Shown here: one piece after another, positions 8,080 to 16,394 of the stretch
How the letters are laid out: each line of letters starts with the position of its first letter
Position numbering within the stretch: the first letter of the stretch is position 1
Source of the DNA: an uncultured Bacilli bacterium
Lineage (GTDB): Bacteria > Bacillota_I > Bacilli_A > RF39 > UBA660
Length of the DNA: 36,201 nt
NCBI GenBank assembly: GCA_944371545.1
Contig: CALVXT010000002.1
Span: 1-36,201 of the forward strand
Direction of reading: 5' to 3'
Made by a program: the position numbers and the translations under genes
The notes under the pieces: generated by a model
Seen by the model: only the letters and a program-made list of their open reading frames with translations
The model's database searches: none
What the model was told of the DNA's origin: nothing

Positions 8080-9318
8080 TTAATCTTCTCTTTCTAATGG
8101 CATACTCATACATCTAGGGCCACCACGTCCACGAGATAACTCTGCTCCGTGAAGCTCTAAAACAACAAGTCCCGCTTCTCTTAAAACTTGGTTAGTAACT
8201 TCATTACGGTCATAAACAACTACAACACCTGGTGCAATACATAAAGTATTTGAACCATCATTCCATTGTTCACGTTCACTACCAACTTTATCTCCTCCAG
8301 CACATGGAATTAAAGTAACAGGAACTCCTAAATAATGTTCCAAAATATTTCCTAAAGAATCATTAATTTCACGAACATTTAAATCTTCTTCACTACTTGG
8401 ATCATTGCCTTCAGTAATTTCAAAAACTTGTAAAGTATCTAAAATACCAGGATGATATGTAAAAATATTGCGATCAATTTGTGTAAATACTGTATCCAAA
8501 TGCATGAAAGCTCTTGAATTTGGAATATTAAAAGCTAAAACAGTATCAATTTTACATTTTTTATCTTTAAATAAATTCTTAGCAATTTGGTCAATTGCTT
8601 CAGCGCGTGTACGTTGAGAAATACCAATAGCTAAAGTATGTTCATTTAAATTTAAAATATCTCCACCTTCAATATGATAATCATAAGTACGATTATAATA
8701 TTTTGGAACATCTTTATATTCTGGATGATATGTAAAAATATACTCAGCATATATAGTTTCTCTATTTCTTGTAACGGAATACATTCTATTTAAAGAAATA
8801 CCATTTCCAATACTTGCAAAATTATCTCGAGTAAAATACAAATTTGGCATTGGGTCAGCTAAGAAATTTGTTTCATCAGTAACTAAATCAACTAAAGATT
8901 TTTCTGTTTCTCTTTTACGACGATTAATTTCTTTTACCTGAATTCCCTCCATGGTTTTTAAAACAAGTTCTTTTGTATCTTTAAAACTCATTAAATATTC
9001 AAAAACCAAATCTTTGTATTTTGGAGTACAAATACCAGCTTCTTCAATAAATTGTCTTAAGAATTTTTCTTTAATTTCTTGACTAATATTTAAAACATCA
9101 GTCATTAAATCTTCCAAGTAAACAACTTCAACGCCGTTACTTTTTAAAATTCTTGCAAATTCATCATGTTCATCTTGAGCATCCTTTAAATAAGGAATAT
9201 CATCAAAAAGTAAATCATGAAGAGTGTCCGGTGTCAAATTTAAAAGTTCATTACCTGGACGGTGTAATAAAACTTTTTTTAGTGGCTTAATTTCACTAGT
9301 TACATGAATAGCATTCAT
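8080..9318 (-). CDS. arcA: Arginine deiminase
   Basis: First enzyme of the pathway: arginine plus water gives citrulline and ammonia. The protein has 412 residues, usual for the family. Visible signatures are MPNLYFTRDNFASIG (substrate Asp), YHIEGGDILNL, RAFMHLDTVFTQID with the catalytic His/Asp region, and the C-terminal nucleophile C403 in GGPRCMSMPL. It starts 18 bases after the ABC ATPase gene, within the same operon. The pathway yields ATP and ammonia, giving energy and acid protection. Confidence 0.97.
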   Translation of the reverse strand: MNAIHVTSEIKPLKKVLLHRPGNELLNLTPDTLHDLLFDDIPYLKDAQDEHDEFARILKSNGVEVVYLEDLMTDVLNISQEIKEKFLRQFIEEAGICTPKYKDLVFEYLMSFKDTKELVLKTMEGIQVKEINRRKRETEKSLVDLVTDETNFLADPMPNLYFTRDNFASIGNGISLNRMYSVTRNRETIYAEYIFTYHPEYKDVPKYYNRTYDYHIEGGDILNLNEHTLAIGISQRTRAEAIDQIAKNLFKDKKCKIDTVLAFNIPNSRAFMHLDTVFTQIDRNIFTYHPGILDTLQVFEITEGNDPSSEEDLNVREINDSLGNILEHYLGVPVTLIPCAGGDKVGSEREQWNDGSNTLCIAPGVVVVYDRNEVTNQVLREAGLVVLELHGAELSRGRGGPRCMSMPLERED

Positions 9319-9336
9319 TTATATCCCTCTTTCCTT

Positions 9337-10053
9337 CTAATGTTTTATTTTTCCCAAAAAAACTTTCAACCGCTCCGACTTCGGATGATTGAAAATTTCT
9401 AAAGGAGTTCCCTCTTCTAAAATTTTTCCTTCATCCATAAAAATCACTCGGGTTGCAAATTCTTTAGCAAAATTTAATTCATGAGTTACAACAACCATCG
9501 TCATTCCCTCTCTTGCAACATCCATCATCAAATTTAAAACTTCATCTATCATCTCCGCATCTAAAGCACTAGTCGGTTCATCAAACAAAATGATATCTGG
9601 ATGCATCATTAATGTTCTAATAATCGCGACTCGTTGCCTCTGTCCTCCAGATAAAGAGGAAGGATAAACCTCACTTTTATCTTCGAGATGAATTTGACTT
9701 AAATATTTTTTAGCATTTTCATTAATAGTTTTCTCATCTTCTATTTTTCTTGATAATGGAGCAATCGTTATATTTTCCCAAACAGTTAAATTTTCAAATA
9801 AATTGAAACTTTGAAAAACCATTCCTACTTTATGTCTCATTCGTTTAAATTCATTTTTAGTAATATCTTTATCTTCAAAAAAAATCTTACCTTGAAAACT
9901 TTCTAACCCATTTAAACATCTTAAGAATGTAGATTTTCCACTACCACTTGGACCAATAATAACAACTCTTTCTCCTTTAGAAATTTCTAAAGAGATATTT
10001 TTCAAAATTTTATTTTTTCCAAAAGATTTAGATAATTTTTCTATTTTATACAT
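9337..10053 (-). CDS. Amino-acid ABC transporter ATPase (GlnQ type), probably arginine
   Basis: ATP-binding subunit of a polar amino-acid importer, 238 residues. Walker A GPSGSGKST (34-42), Q-loop VFQSFNLF, signature LSGGQRQRV, Walker B IILFDEPTSALD and the switch His in VVTHEL are all present. It overlaps the permease gene by 8 bases and precedes arcA by 18. Sharing the operon with the complete arginine deiminase pathway points to arginine, and perhaps citrulline, as the imported substrate. The substrate is an inference. Confidence 0.94.
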   Translation of the reverse strand: MYKIEKLSKSFGKNKILKNISLEISKGERVVIIGPSGSGKSTFLRCLNGLESFQGKIFFEDKDITKNEFKRMRHKVGMVFQSFNLFENLTVWENITIAPLSRKIEDEKTINENAKKYLSQIHLEDKSEVYPSSLSGGQRQRVAIIRTLMMHPDIILFDEPTSALDAEMIDEVLNLMMDVAREGMTMVVVTHELNFAKEFATRVIFMDEGKILEEGTPLEIFNHPKSERLKVFLGKIKH

Positions 10054-10744
10054 AACGATTTAACCTTCTTTCTCCAAAGGAAATTAACTTCGTTAATATA
10101 AAGGTACAGAACAAATAAATAATTGCTGTGATAATCAAAGGAAAGAAATAATCATATGTTCTAGAAGAAATAATATCAGAGGCTTTAATCAGTTCAACAA
10201 TACCAATATAACTTGCCACTGAAGTTTCTTTCAAAAGAGTAATGACTTCATTTCCTAAAGCAGGAAAAATTTTACCTATAGCTTGTGGAAAAACAATACT
10301 TTTCATTGTTTTAAAATAACTAAGTCCTAAAGTTTTTGCCGCTTCTTTTTGTCCTCTAGAAACACCATCAAAACCAGCTCGAATAATCTCGGCAACATAC
10401 GCTCCTGAATTAATTCCAAAAGTAAGGACGCCAACTGTAATAATAGAAATATCTACACTTCGAAAAACTACATAGTACAAAATCATTAATTGTAAAAGCG
10501 TTGGTGTTCCACGAATGATATATACATAAATGTTGGAAATAGCATTTAAAATTTTCAACTTACCAGTCTCTTTATGATAATCTCGAATAATAGAAACAAC
10601 CGTTGCTATAACAAAACCTAATATTGCTGCAAAAAAAGCCATCAACAAGGTATTTTTCAAACCTTCTAAAAAATATAAATATCGTTCATCATAAATGACA
10701 CTTCGATAAAAACGATCTCCTAATTCACTAAACCACTCAATCAT
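10046..10744 (-). CDS. Amino-acid ABC transporter permease, probably arginine
   Basis: Membrane subunit of the HisM/GlnP family, 232 residues with about five helices. The early segment GLKNTLLMAFFAAILGFVIA and YVYIIRGTPTLLQLMILYY are typical, and the ATPase-coupling EAA loop is EAAKTLGLSYFKTMKSIVFP. It lies 12 bases after the binding-protein gene and overlaps the ATPase gene by 8. Confidence 0.93.
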   Translation of the reverse strand: MIEWFSELGDRFYRSVIYDERYLYFLEGLKNTLLMAFFAAILGFVIATVVSIIRDYHKETGKLKILNAISNIYVYIIRGTPTLLQLMILYYVVFRSVDISIITVGVLTFGINSGAYVAEIIRAGFDGVSRGQKEAAKTLGLSYFKTMKSIVFPQAIGKIFPALGNEVITLLKETSVASYIGIVELIKASDIISSRTYDYFFPLIITAIIYLFCTFILTKLISFGERRLNRYV

Positions 10745-10756
10745 TTTACTCCCCCA

Positions 10757-11485
10757 TTATTCTGTATATTGTAAAATATACTCCTCAATTTTTCCTTCGT
10801 TCATCAATCTTGTTAATACTTCATTAATTTGATTCAATAATTCTGTATTCCCTTTTTTGACAACCATTCCATATTTATCGGAAAATAAAATACCATCCAT
10901 AATTTTTAATTCTGGATTAGATTGAACAAGTTCTTTAGCAGGAAGTTCATCCATAACAATACAATCTGCTTTTCCACTTTTTACATCTTCTGCTGCTGCC
11001 AAATATTTTTTTTGAGAAACAATAGTAGCATTTGGATAATTTTCTTCTACATATCCTTCACCAACGGTTCCTAATTGAACAGCGATTTTTTTATCTCCTA
11101 ACTCATCAAAACTTTGAATGGAACTATCATTTCTTACAACAACAACTTGATTAGATACTGTGTATTCAATAGTAAAATCTACTTGTTCTTTTCTTTCATC
11201 AGTAATACTAATTCCTGCTGCTCCAAAATCAGCCTTTCCACTCTGTACTTCATTAATAATAAAATCAAAAGCAACATCTTTAACTTCTAATTCTTTTCCT
11301 AAAGCTTTTGCAATCTCCTTAGCAATTTCAATATCTACTCCAACAACTTCACCGTTTTCATAAAACTCATATGGAGCAAAACCTGCTTCAGTTGCCATGA
11401 TTAGTTTTTGGTCACGATCACTACCACAGCCTCCAAAAATTAAAATAGAAATAATTAGAAGAAGACTATATAAAACTTTTTTCAT
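10757..11485 (-). CDS. Amino-acid ABC transporter substrate-binding lipoprotein, probably arginine
   Basis: Extracellular receptor of the import system, 242 residues. A lipoprotein signal peptide ends at the lipobox IFGGC, with the lipid-anchored Cys at residue 20. The mature part is a family 3 solute-binding fold: MATEAGFAPYEFYENGEVVGVDIEIAKEIAKALG, then AGISITDERKEQVDF, the hinge and a C-terminal EIEYILQYTE-like helix. It is the first gene of the arginine operon. The start has a clear ribosome binding site (AGGTGGGAG). Confidence 0.94.
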   Translation of the reverse strand: MKKVLYSLLLIISILIFGGCGSDRDQKLIMATEAGFAPYEFYENGEVVGVDIEIAKEIAKALGKELEVKDVAFDFIINEVQSGKADFGAAGISITDERKEQVDFTIEYTVSNQVVVVRNDSSIQSFDELGDKKIAVQLGTVGEGYVEENYPNATIVSQKKYLAAAEDVKSGKADCIVMDELPAKELVQSNPELKIMDGILFSDKYGMVVKKGNTELLNQINEVLTRLMNEGKIEEYILQYTE

Positions 11486-11512
11486 TATTCTACTCTCCCA
11501 CCTATTATAACC

Positions 11513-11540
11513 ATTGTATCATAAAAAAAATTTTTGTAAA
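11513..11540 (-). promoter_or_regulatory. Promoter of the arginine uptake/deiminase operon
   Basis: Minus strand -35 TTTACA (11535-11540), 16-base spacer, -10 TACAAT (11513-11518) with upstream TG. Predicted start near 11506, leaving a leader of about 20 bases with AGGTGGGAG before the first ATG. Confidence 0.65.
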
Positions 11541-11683
11541 TCCATAAAGAACAAATTGTAAAATCATTTGTAAAACCAAAGCTTCTAATCTTTTTATAGT
11601 AATAGTATCTAAACTATCTTTTATATAAATATTATTATTATTCTCAAAGATAAGTAAAATTAAACACGATGTATTATTACTAA

Positions 11684-11720
11684 TAATGAATAATTTTGTA
11701 AAGTTCATGAATAAAAAGGT
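11684..11720. promoter_or_regulatory. Candidate pair of ARG boxes (ArgR/AhrC operator)
   Basis: Two ATGAATAA cores at 11686-11693 and 11707-11714 are exactly 21 bases apart. The longer contexts AATGAATAATTTT and CATGAATAAAAAG resemble Bacillota ArgR/AhrC half-operators, which often come in helically phased pairs. They lie about 150-200 bases upstream of the operon promoter, a place that would suit activation. The second halves of both boxes match the consensus poorly. Confidence 0.4.
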
Positions 11721-11783
11721 TAGTTTTATCAAAAATTCTAACTGTTCTATGTTTATTTTCATTTAAGTAAAACTTTCAAGCAT

Positions 11784-11813
11784 AAAAAATCCCATATCAA
11801 TAAGTGATATAGG
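11784..11813 (-). terminator. Intrinsic terminator facing the arginine operon
   Basis: On the minus strand CCTATATCA (11805-11813) pairs with TGATATGGG (11791-11799), one G-U pair, loop CTTAT, followed by ATTTTTT (11784-11790). It would stop minus-strand transcripts coming from the island side. Confidence 0.6.
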
Positions 11814-11820
11814 ATATTTA

Positions 11821-11935
11821 ATAAAATAAAACTCACACGAGGTGTGAGTAATTCTCTCAATGGAGCGGTTGTCGTAGGTATCTACAACTTTTTCACTTTT
11901 AACGATTTGATATATAAAATATCAATCATTAACGA
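11821..11935 (-). ncRNA. Candidate structured small RNA
   Basis: The 584 bases between the arginine operon and the OLD gene hold no convincing ORF. On the minus strand a possible promoter (TTGCTT at 11961-11966, 18 bases, TAAAAT at 11937-11942) precedes three inverted repeats: TTGATAT/ATATCAA, GTTGTAG/CTACGACAAC (with a bulge), and the 8-bp ACTCACAC/GTGTGAGT (11831-11849) followed by a T-rich tract, a terminator. A second terminator lies at 11784-11813. The arrangement recalls short regulatory or antitoxin RNAs of Bacillota, but I recognise no family and found no toxin-like ORF on either strand. Confidence 0.35.
11857..11866. repeat. Candidate left attachment repeat
   Basis: TCAATGGAGC, repeated in the same orientation at 16942-16951, where it covers the 3' end of tRNA-Gly. 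The two copies bracket the OLD/radical SAM/relaxase island, as expected for attL and attR of an element inserted at a tRNA 3' end. Only ten bases match and no integrase gene is visible. Confidence 0.35.
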
Positions 11936-12001
11936 TATTTTAGCATATTTTTTTAAATGGAAGCAAATTTAACGTAACTATATAGAAAGATTTAGTAAAT
12001 A

Positions 12002-12041
12002 ATGCTATAATATAGGGGAAATTTTACCAATTGTTGGTAAA
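12002..12041 (+). promoter_or_regulatory. Promoter and palindrome upstream of the OLD gene
   Basis: Extended -10 TGCTATAAT (12003-12011) with no clear -35. About ten bases downstream lies a perfect 8-bp inverted repeat TTTACCAA/TTGGTAAA (12023-12030 and 12034-12041, spacer TTG), placed at the start of the transcript. It could be a repressor operator or a 5' mRNA hairpin. Confidence 0.5.
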
Positions 12042-12069
12042 TATGGTAATAGTAGTAGGAGGGTTTAAT

Positions 12070-13896
12070 ATGCAGTATAGTAAGTTTACTATTAAAAATT
12101 ATAGAGCAATTAAGGGACCATTAAAAATCGATTTAAAAAATAAAATTGTACCTTTGGTAGGTATCAATGAGTGTGGTAAAACAACTATTTTACAAGCTAT
12201 TTTTGCTTTTGATATTGCTAATGATAATTTAAATAAATCTAAGCAAATTCAAAATATTGGAAATCTTTACGCTTTAGAGGATGATACTTGCGAAATTGAA
12301 GCTAGCATAAATATACATAAAGAAGAACTGATTAACATTATTGAAAATCTTATAACTGATAATAAAAATTCTAAGATTAAAAATGAAGCAAAGCAAGAAG
12401 AATTGGAGCAAACAAGTCAAGAATGGAAAACGTTTGATATACAAAATCAAAACATAATTCAAGAAAATGATATTTATGCAAAATTGATTCAAATACTTAA
12501 AGATAAAGTTAAAGAAGATGAATTTGAAATAAATATTACCAGATTATTAACTAATGATGAAAATACTTATTATTTATCATTTAAAAGCTTTAATAGAGTT
12601 GAAAATTTTGATCTTATAAGAAATAAATTAGCTACTGAAATAGTAACCAAATTGCCACCAATATTATATAGTGATGATTTTAATGATAGACCTGATGGAG
12701 AAGTCGAAATTACCGAAGAAGGTAATTTTACAGAATGGGAAAGAATATATTCAAGGGTATTTAACAATGCATTAAATAAAAAAGATTTTAGCATTTATTC
12801 ATTATTTGATGAAGATTCAAGAAGACGTAAGTCTACACTTTCAGATGTAAGTAAATATTTAAGTGATAACTTAACTGAAGCATGGTCAAGGTTTTCTAAC
12901 GAAAAAAAGAAGATAACTATTTCATTTGATTTGGATGAAAGAAAAAATAATGATGAAGTGAAAAGAGTGCTTCAAATAAATATAGTTGAAAATGTAAACG
13001 GACAAGAAAGAATATTTGGAGTGTCTGATAGAAGTAAAGGGTTTATTTGGTATTATAATTTTATAATGAAAATTCAATTTAACCCTAAACAAAATAGTAA
13101 TTGTAACACTGTATTTTTATTAGATGAACCTGGTTCTTATTTACATGAAACAGCTCAAAATGAATTATGTAAAAAGCTTGTAGAAATTTCAAAAGATGAG
13201 GGAGTAGTTATTTATTGTACACATTCTCCACAATTATTAAATCCGTTGTATATTCCTTTAAGTACAATTAATATTGTTTCAAAAGTTCAATCTAAAGTAA
13301 ATTGTGTTCCTATTTCTTCATATAAAACTCGTTCAACACAAACAACGGCTTTTCAGCCAATCTATGAAGCATTACAAATTCCAGAGTTCAAACTGATCAA
13401 CAATAATCAAAAAGTTGTTGCAGGTGAAGGAATATACGATAAATACGCAATTGAAATGTTTTGTGATTTACCTAATGATGTAATAGTATTTGGAAGCGCT
13501 AATGCTAAATCTTTGCATGATAACATACAATATTTTATAGCTTTTGCAATTAAATATATAGCAATTTGGGATAATGATCCAGAGGGTAATACACATTGCA
13601 AAAATGCAAAAAACAACTTCGGTGATATTGAAAGCAAAAATTTTTATACTTTGCCGAATTTACATAATAAATCAAAAGTGAGAATGGAAGAAATGTTTGA
13701 ACCAGAGGATATGAATATGATTAATGAGGTGATTGGATTGCCTAAAGATTCATCATATACATTAGCAATGAGTAATTTATACTATTCTGGTAATAAGAAG
13801 ATGTTACTAACGCAAATAAAATCACAACTTTCAAAAAAATGTAATGATAATTTTTCGAATTTAAGCTCTACTATAAAGCAACATTTTAATAAATAA
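12070..13896 (+). CDS. OLD-family ATPase with TOPRIM nuclease domain
   Basis: Predicted overcoming-lysogenisation-defect (OLD) nuclease, 608 residues. The start at 12070 (MQYSKFTIKNYRAIKG) is chosen because AGGAGGG lies six bases before it; the earlier in-frame start falls inside the leader palindrome. The ATPase part has Walker A GINECGKT (31-38), a helical insert (about 75-150), the DRSKGFIWYYNF signature and Walker B VFLLDEPGSYLH near residue 350 with a switch His in CTHSPQLL. The TOPRIM part has the acidic GEGIYDK near residue 454 and the metal-binding DND in IAIWDNDPEG near 500. GajA of Gabija has the same ABC-ATPase/TOPRIM layout, but no GajB helicase follows. Instead a radical SAM gene follows after 56 bases. 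Role in phage or plasmid defence is likely but inferred. Confidence 0.88.
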   Translation: MQYSKFTIKNYRAIKGPLKIDLKNKIVPLVGINECGKTTILQAIFAFDIANDNLNKSKQIQNIGNLYALEDDTCEIEASINIHKEELINIIENLITDNKNSKIKNEAKQEELEQTSQEWKTFDIQNQNIIQENDIYAKLIQILKDKVKEDEFEINITRLLTNDENTYYLSFKSFNRVENFDLIRNKLATEIVTKLPPILYSDDFNDRPDGEVEITEEGNFTEWERIYSRVFNNALNKKDFSIYSLFDEDSRRRKSTLSDVSKYLSDNLTEAWSRFSNEKKKITISFDLDERKNNDEVKRVLQINIVENVNGQERIFGVSDRSKGFIWYYNFIMKIQFNPKQNSNCNTVFLLDEPGSYLHETAQNELCKKLVEISKDEGVVIYCTHSPQLLNPLYIPLSTINIVSKVQSKVNCVPISSYKTRSTQTTAFQPIYEALQIPEFKLINNNQKVVAGEGIYDKYAIEMFCDLPNDVIVFGSANAKSLHDNIQYFIAFAIKYIAIWDNDPEGNTHCKNAKNNFGDIESKNFYTLPNLHNKSKVRMEEMFEPEDMNMINEVIGLPKDSSYTLAMSNLYYSGNKKMLLTQIKSQLSKKCNDNFSNLSSTIKQHFNK

Positions 13897-13952
13897 AAGT
13901 TGAAATGAGTTTGAATTTATGCAATATTATAAGGCAATAAAGGGGAGATTAT

Positions 13953-14981
13953 ATGGACATGATGCAATATAAACCATGGAAAAGAAAAGAAGTTAATTCT
14001 TTAGTAAGCGAGTCTAATAAGAAATTACCTATATTAGACATTCAGTTAGGTGGAGCATGCAATCTTAGGTGTATTTACTGCGATACTCCCAAATATGGAT
14101 TGCCATGTTCTGTTGATCTTTCATCAATTGAAAAATTAATGAAAGATGGAAATATAAGATGGGTATATGTTTGTGGGCTTGGAGAACCAACAGCTCCTGC
14201 AAATTTAAGACATTTAAAACAAATATTACAATGGTGTAAACAAAGAAATATCGGATTGTCTATGTTTAGTAATATGTTAAATGTTGATAAAGAATTGTTA
14301 GATTATATTGATGATGGTACATTACATGTATTATTTAAATTAGATACTTTTGATAAATCTAAAATGGCTTATCTATATGGTCAAGATAAAGGCGATATAA
14401 TATTAAGAAATTATCAATCATTGAAAGAAGTTACGCATGCTGAAAATGGAGTTACTAACCTAGGTGCTTCAATTGTTCCGACTAGTGTAAACTACAATGA
14501 ATTACCAACTATTATAGATTATTGTATGACAAATGGTATTTTCCCTTTAATTGGCCAACTTAAAGATGCTGGTAGTTGTTCAAAAATATTTAAAGATTTA
14601 GAAGTTAAAGAAGAAGATTTAATTAAATTTAGAAAATATTTATCTCAGACATATGGGGTAAATTATGAAATGCCAACTTATCCTGCTACAATTTCGGGAA
14701 TACATGTAACTAATACAAATAATATAATTTTAGATAAAAGAACAGGGTTGTCTTGTCCTTGGTTCTGGTTAAATGAACCTCAGCTAGAAGTAATTGGCGA
14801 TATACAAAGTATGAATTATGATGAAATTGTTAATAAAATTTTAGAATATAGAGCATCTAAACTTGAAGATGTTGAAACCATGGAAAAACATGTTGAACTT
14901 TATCCATTTGGCGGATGTGGTGGAAATGCAAAACGATTATTAAGGACATATCTTGATATACAAAAAGGTAGAAAATTATAA
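13953..14981 (+). CDS. Radical SAM protein paired with the OLD nuclease
   Basis: Radical S-adenosylmethionine enzyme of 342 residues. The iron-sulfur motif is CNLRCIYC (C36, C40, C43), preceded by the usual strand LDIQLGGA. GLGEP serves as the SAM-binding GGE-type motif, and LGASIVPTSVNYNEL gives a later barrel strand. The C-terminal part has further cysteines (GLSCPWFW and GGCGGN) that might bind a second cluster, although no full SPASM pattern is evident. A strong site (AGGGGAG) precedes the ATG. It lies 56 bases after the OLD gene, with a terminator after it and none seen between, so the two form one transcription unit. The substrate is unknown. It does not show the viperin-type CNYxCxFC motif. 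Confidence 0.85.
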   Translation: MDMMQYKPWKRKEVNSLVSESNKKLPILDIQLGGACNLRCIYCDTPKYGLPCSVDLSSIEKLMKDGNIRWVYVCGLGEPTAPANLRHLKQILQWCKQRNIGLSMFSNMLNVDKELLDYIDDGTLHVLFKLDTFDKSKMAYLYGQDKGDIILRNYQSLKEVTHAENGVTNLGASIVPTSVNYNELPTIIDYCMTNGIFPLIGQLKDAGSCSKIFKDLEVKEEDLIKFRKYLSQTYGVNYEMPTYPATISGIHVTNTNNIILDKRTGLSCPWFWLNEPQLEVIGDIQSMNYDEIVNKILEYRASKLEDVETMEKHVELYPFGGCGGNAKRLLRTYLDIQKGRKL

Positions 14982-14984
14982 ATT

Positions 14985-15031
14985 AAAAGATGATAAAAGA
15001 GCATAATTTATCGCTCAATATCATCTTTTTC
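14985..15031. terminator. Bidirectional terminator after the radical SAM gene
   Basis: AAAAGATGATA (14985-14995) pairs perfectly with TATCATCTTTT (15019-15029), with an inner GAGC/GCTC stem and T runs in both directions. It closes the OLD-radical SAM unit and overlaps the end of the relaxase remnant. Confidence 0.8.
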
Positions 15032-16377
15032 TATTTCTAGTTCTTTATGATTATTTAAATTGTTATTGCCTTGAAGTAGCCTAAAAGTATCATCATCTAA
15101 GGCTCCTTGAGTATATAATTCTTTAGCAAATTCCATATATTTTTCCTTCTCTTTATTTCTATAAATTCTATCCATGAGAAACTGAACTAGATTATAAAAT
15201 AAATTTTTAAAATGTTGAAGAGACTTTTTGAGAGAAATGTTTTCTTCTTGTAATTCTTTGATTTCATCATCTTTTTCTTTGATATTTTTAGTTAAAGTTT
15301 CAATTCTAAGATTATTGGCTTCATTATTTTCAGCTAGCATTTCAATTTTTTTACGGTTGGTAAGAAGTTCATTTTCGACTTCTTTTAAAGTAACGGATAA
15401 CTCTTGTATATTTTGATATTCAGCAATCGTTTTATCAACTAAATCAATAAAGACTAAGGTTTTATCTCTATTAACAACATCTATGACTAATTGATTTTTA
15501 ATTAAACCTTTTGATTTTAAATTTTCAAGCATTTCTCTAATTTTTGTAGTGCTATTCAATAGATTATCAGATTTTTCTTTAGCTCTATTTAAGTTATTTT
15601 GAAGGACTTCAATACTTTTCTTCATTTCCTCATAGTTTTCCATCTCCGATACATGATAATCCTGATTACGACCTTTTAATTTAGGTTTTAGTTTATCATT
15701 TAATAAGTATTCCTTATTGTAAGATTCTATACAAAGTGTTCTCAATTTATCTTGGAGGGTAATCAAGGATTGTTTGGTAATACATCCGATTTACCAACTT
15801 GTTTAGACATACCATTCTTATTTTTATATTTGATTGGAACACCGATTATATGAAGATGGAGAGAAGTTTCATCATAATGAATAATAGCACTTGCTATTTT
15901 AAAATTAGGAACAAGAGTTTCTAAATTTTTGACTTGTTCTTTAAATACATTAGTCATTTTCTTTTTATAATTTATATCTTTTGTATCCCAAAATTTTTTA
16001 TTTCCAAGTTCAATAATAATCTCACAAGCTAAATCACTTTTAGAATTATTACTAACATGAGAAAAGTAATCTTTTATTTTTCTATCTTCTCGGGATTGCC
16101 TATTATTATATTCAATTCTAGCTTCTTCAAACTCATCTTTATATAATTTTTTAACATCATTTACGATTGAATGAGTACCTCGAATAATTTCTATATCATA
16201 TTCTCTATCATCATATTTCCTACAATTATGATTATCACATTTTGATAGTCCAGCTGCATTTTGAATAGCATTATTACTTTTAGAAGTTGTACCACTTAAA
16301 TTAGATTTAGCACTTGCTTTACTACTATTTTTCTTATTTTTATCACTACCTAAATGAAAAGAATATGCTAATTCTAT
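15008..16377 (-). pseudogene. MobV-type (Pre/Mob) relaxase, decayed
   Basis: Remnant of a plasmid mobilization/recombination relaxase. Reading from 16377, the frame runs IELAYSFHLGSDK through REYDIEIIRGTHSI to the catalytic histidine motif HYDETSLHLHIIGVPI and KNGMSKQVGKSDV. It then shifts near 15777-15784 into the frame TKQSLITLQDKLR, which continues as a long coiled coil (about 250 residues) to 15008. Two lesions are visible. The expected first codon is ATA, with AAGGAG 11 bases upstream, so the ATG appears mutated. One base is also missing at the junction (GTATT instead of GTATTT). The protein would be about 455 residues if repaired. Without repair only 64- and 252-residue pieces could be made. 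Confidence 0.85.
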
Positions 16378-16394
16378 AATTAATCACGCTCCTT

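Noticed and set aside
11505..11762. 85-residue minus-strand ORF upstream of the arginine operon
   Set aside because: It overlaps the operon promoter and the ARG-box-like sites, is low-complexity AT-driven sequence, and has no convincing ribosome binding site.
11861..11888. tRNA fragment at the left repeat
   Set aside because: TGGAGC looks like a reversed acceptor end, but no T-loop (TTCRA) is present in the following bases, so it is not a tRNA remnant.
12031..12069. Earlier start for the OLD nuclease
   Set aside because: It lies inside the leader palindrome with no ribosome binding site; MQYSKF at 12070 matches the family start and follows AGGAGGG.
13953..14981. Radical SAM protein as a prokaryotic viperin
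   Set aside because: The cluster motif is CNLRCIYC rather than the viperin-like CNYxCxFC, and the C-terminal part has extra cysteines; a viperin label is not supported.
12070..14981. Gabija system
   Set aside because: The OLD protein resembles GajA in layout, but no UvrD-like GajB helicase is present; the partner is a radical SAM protein.
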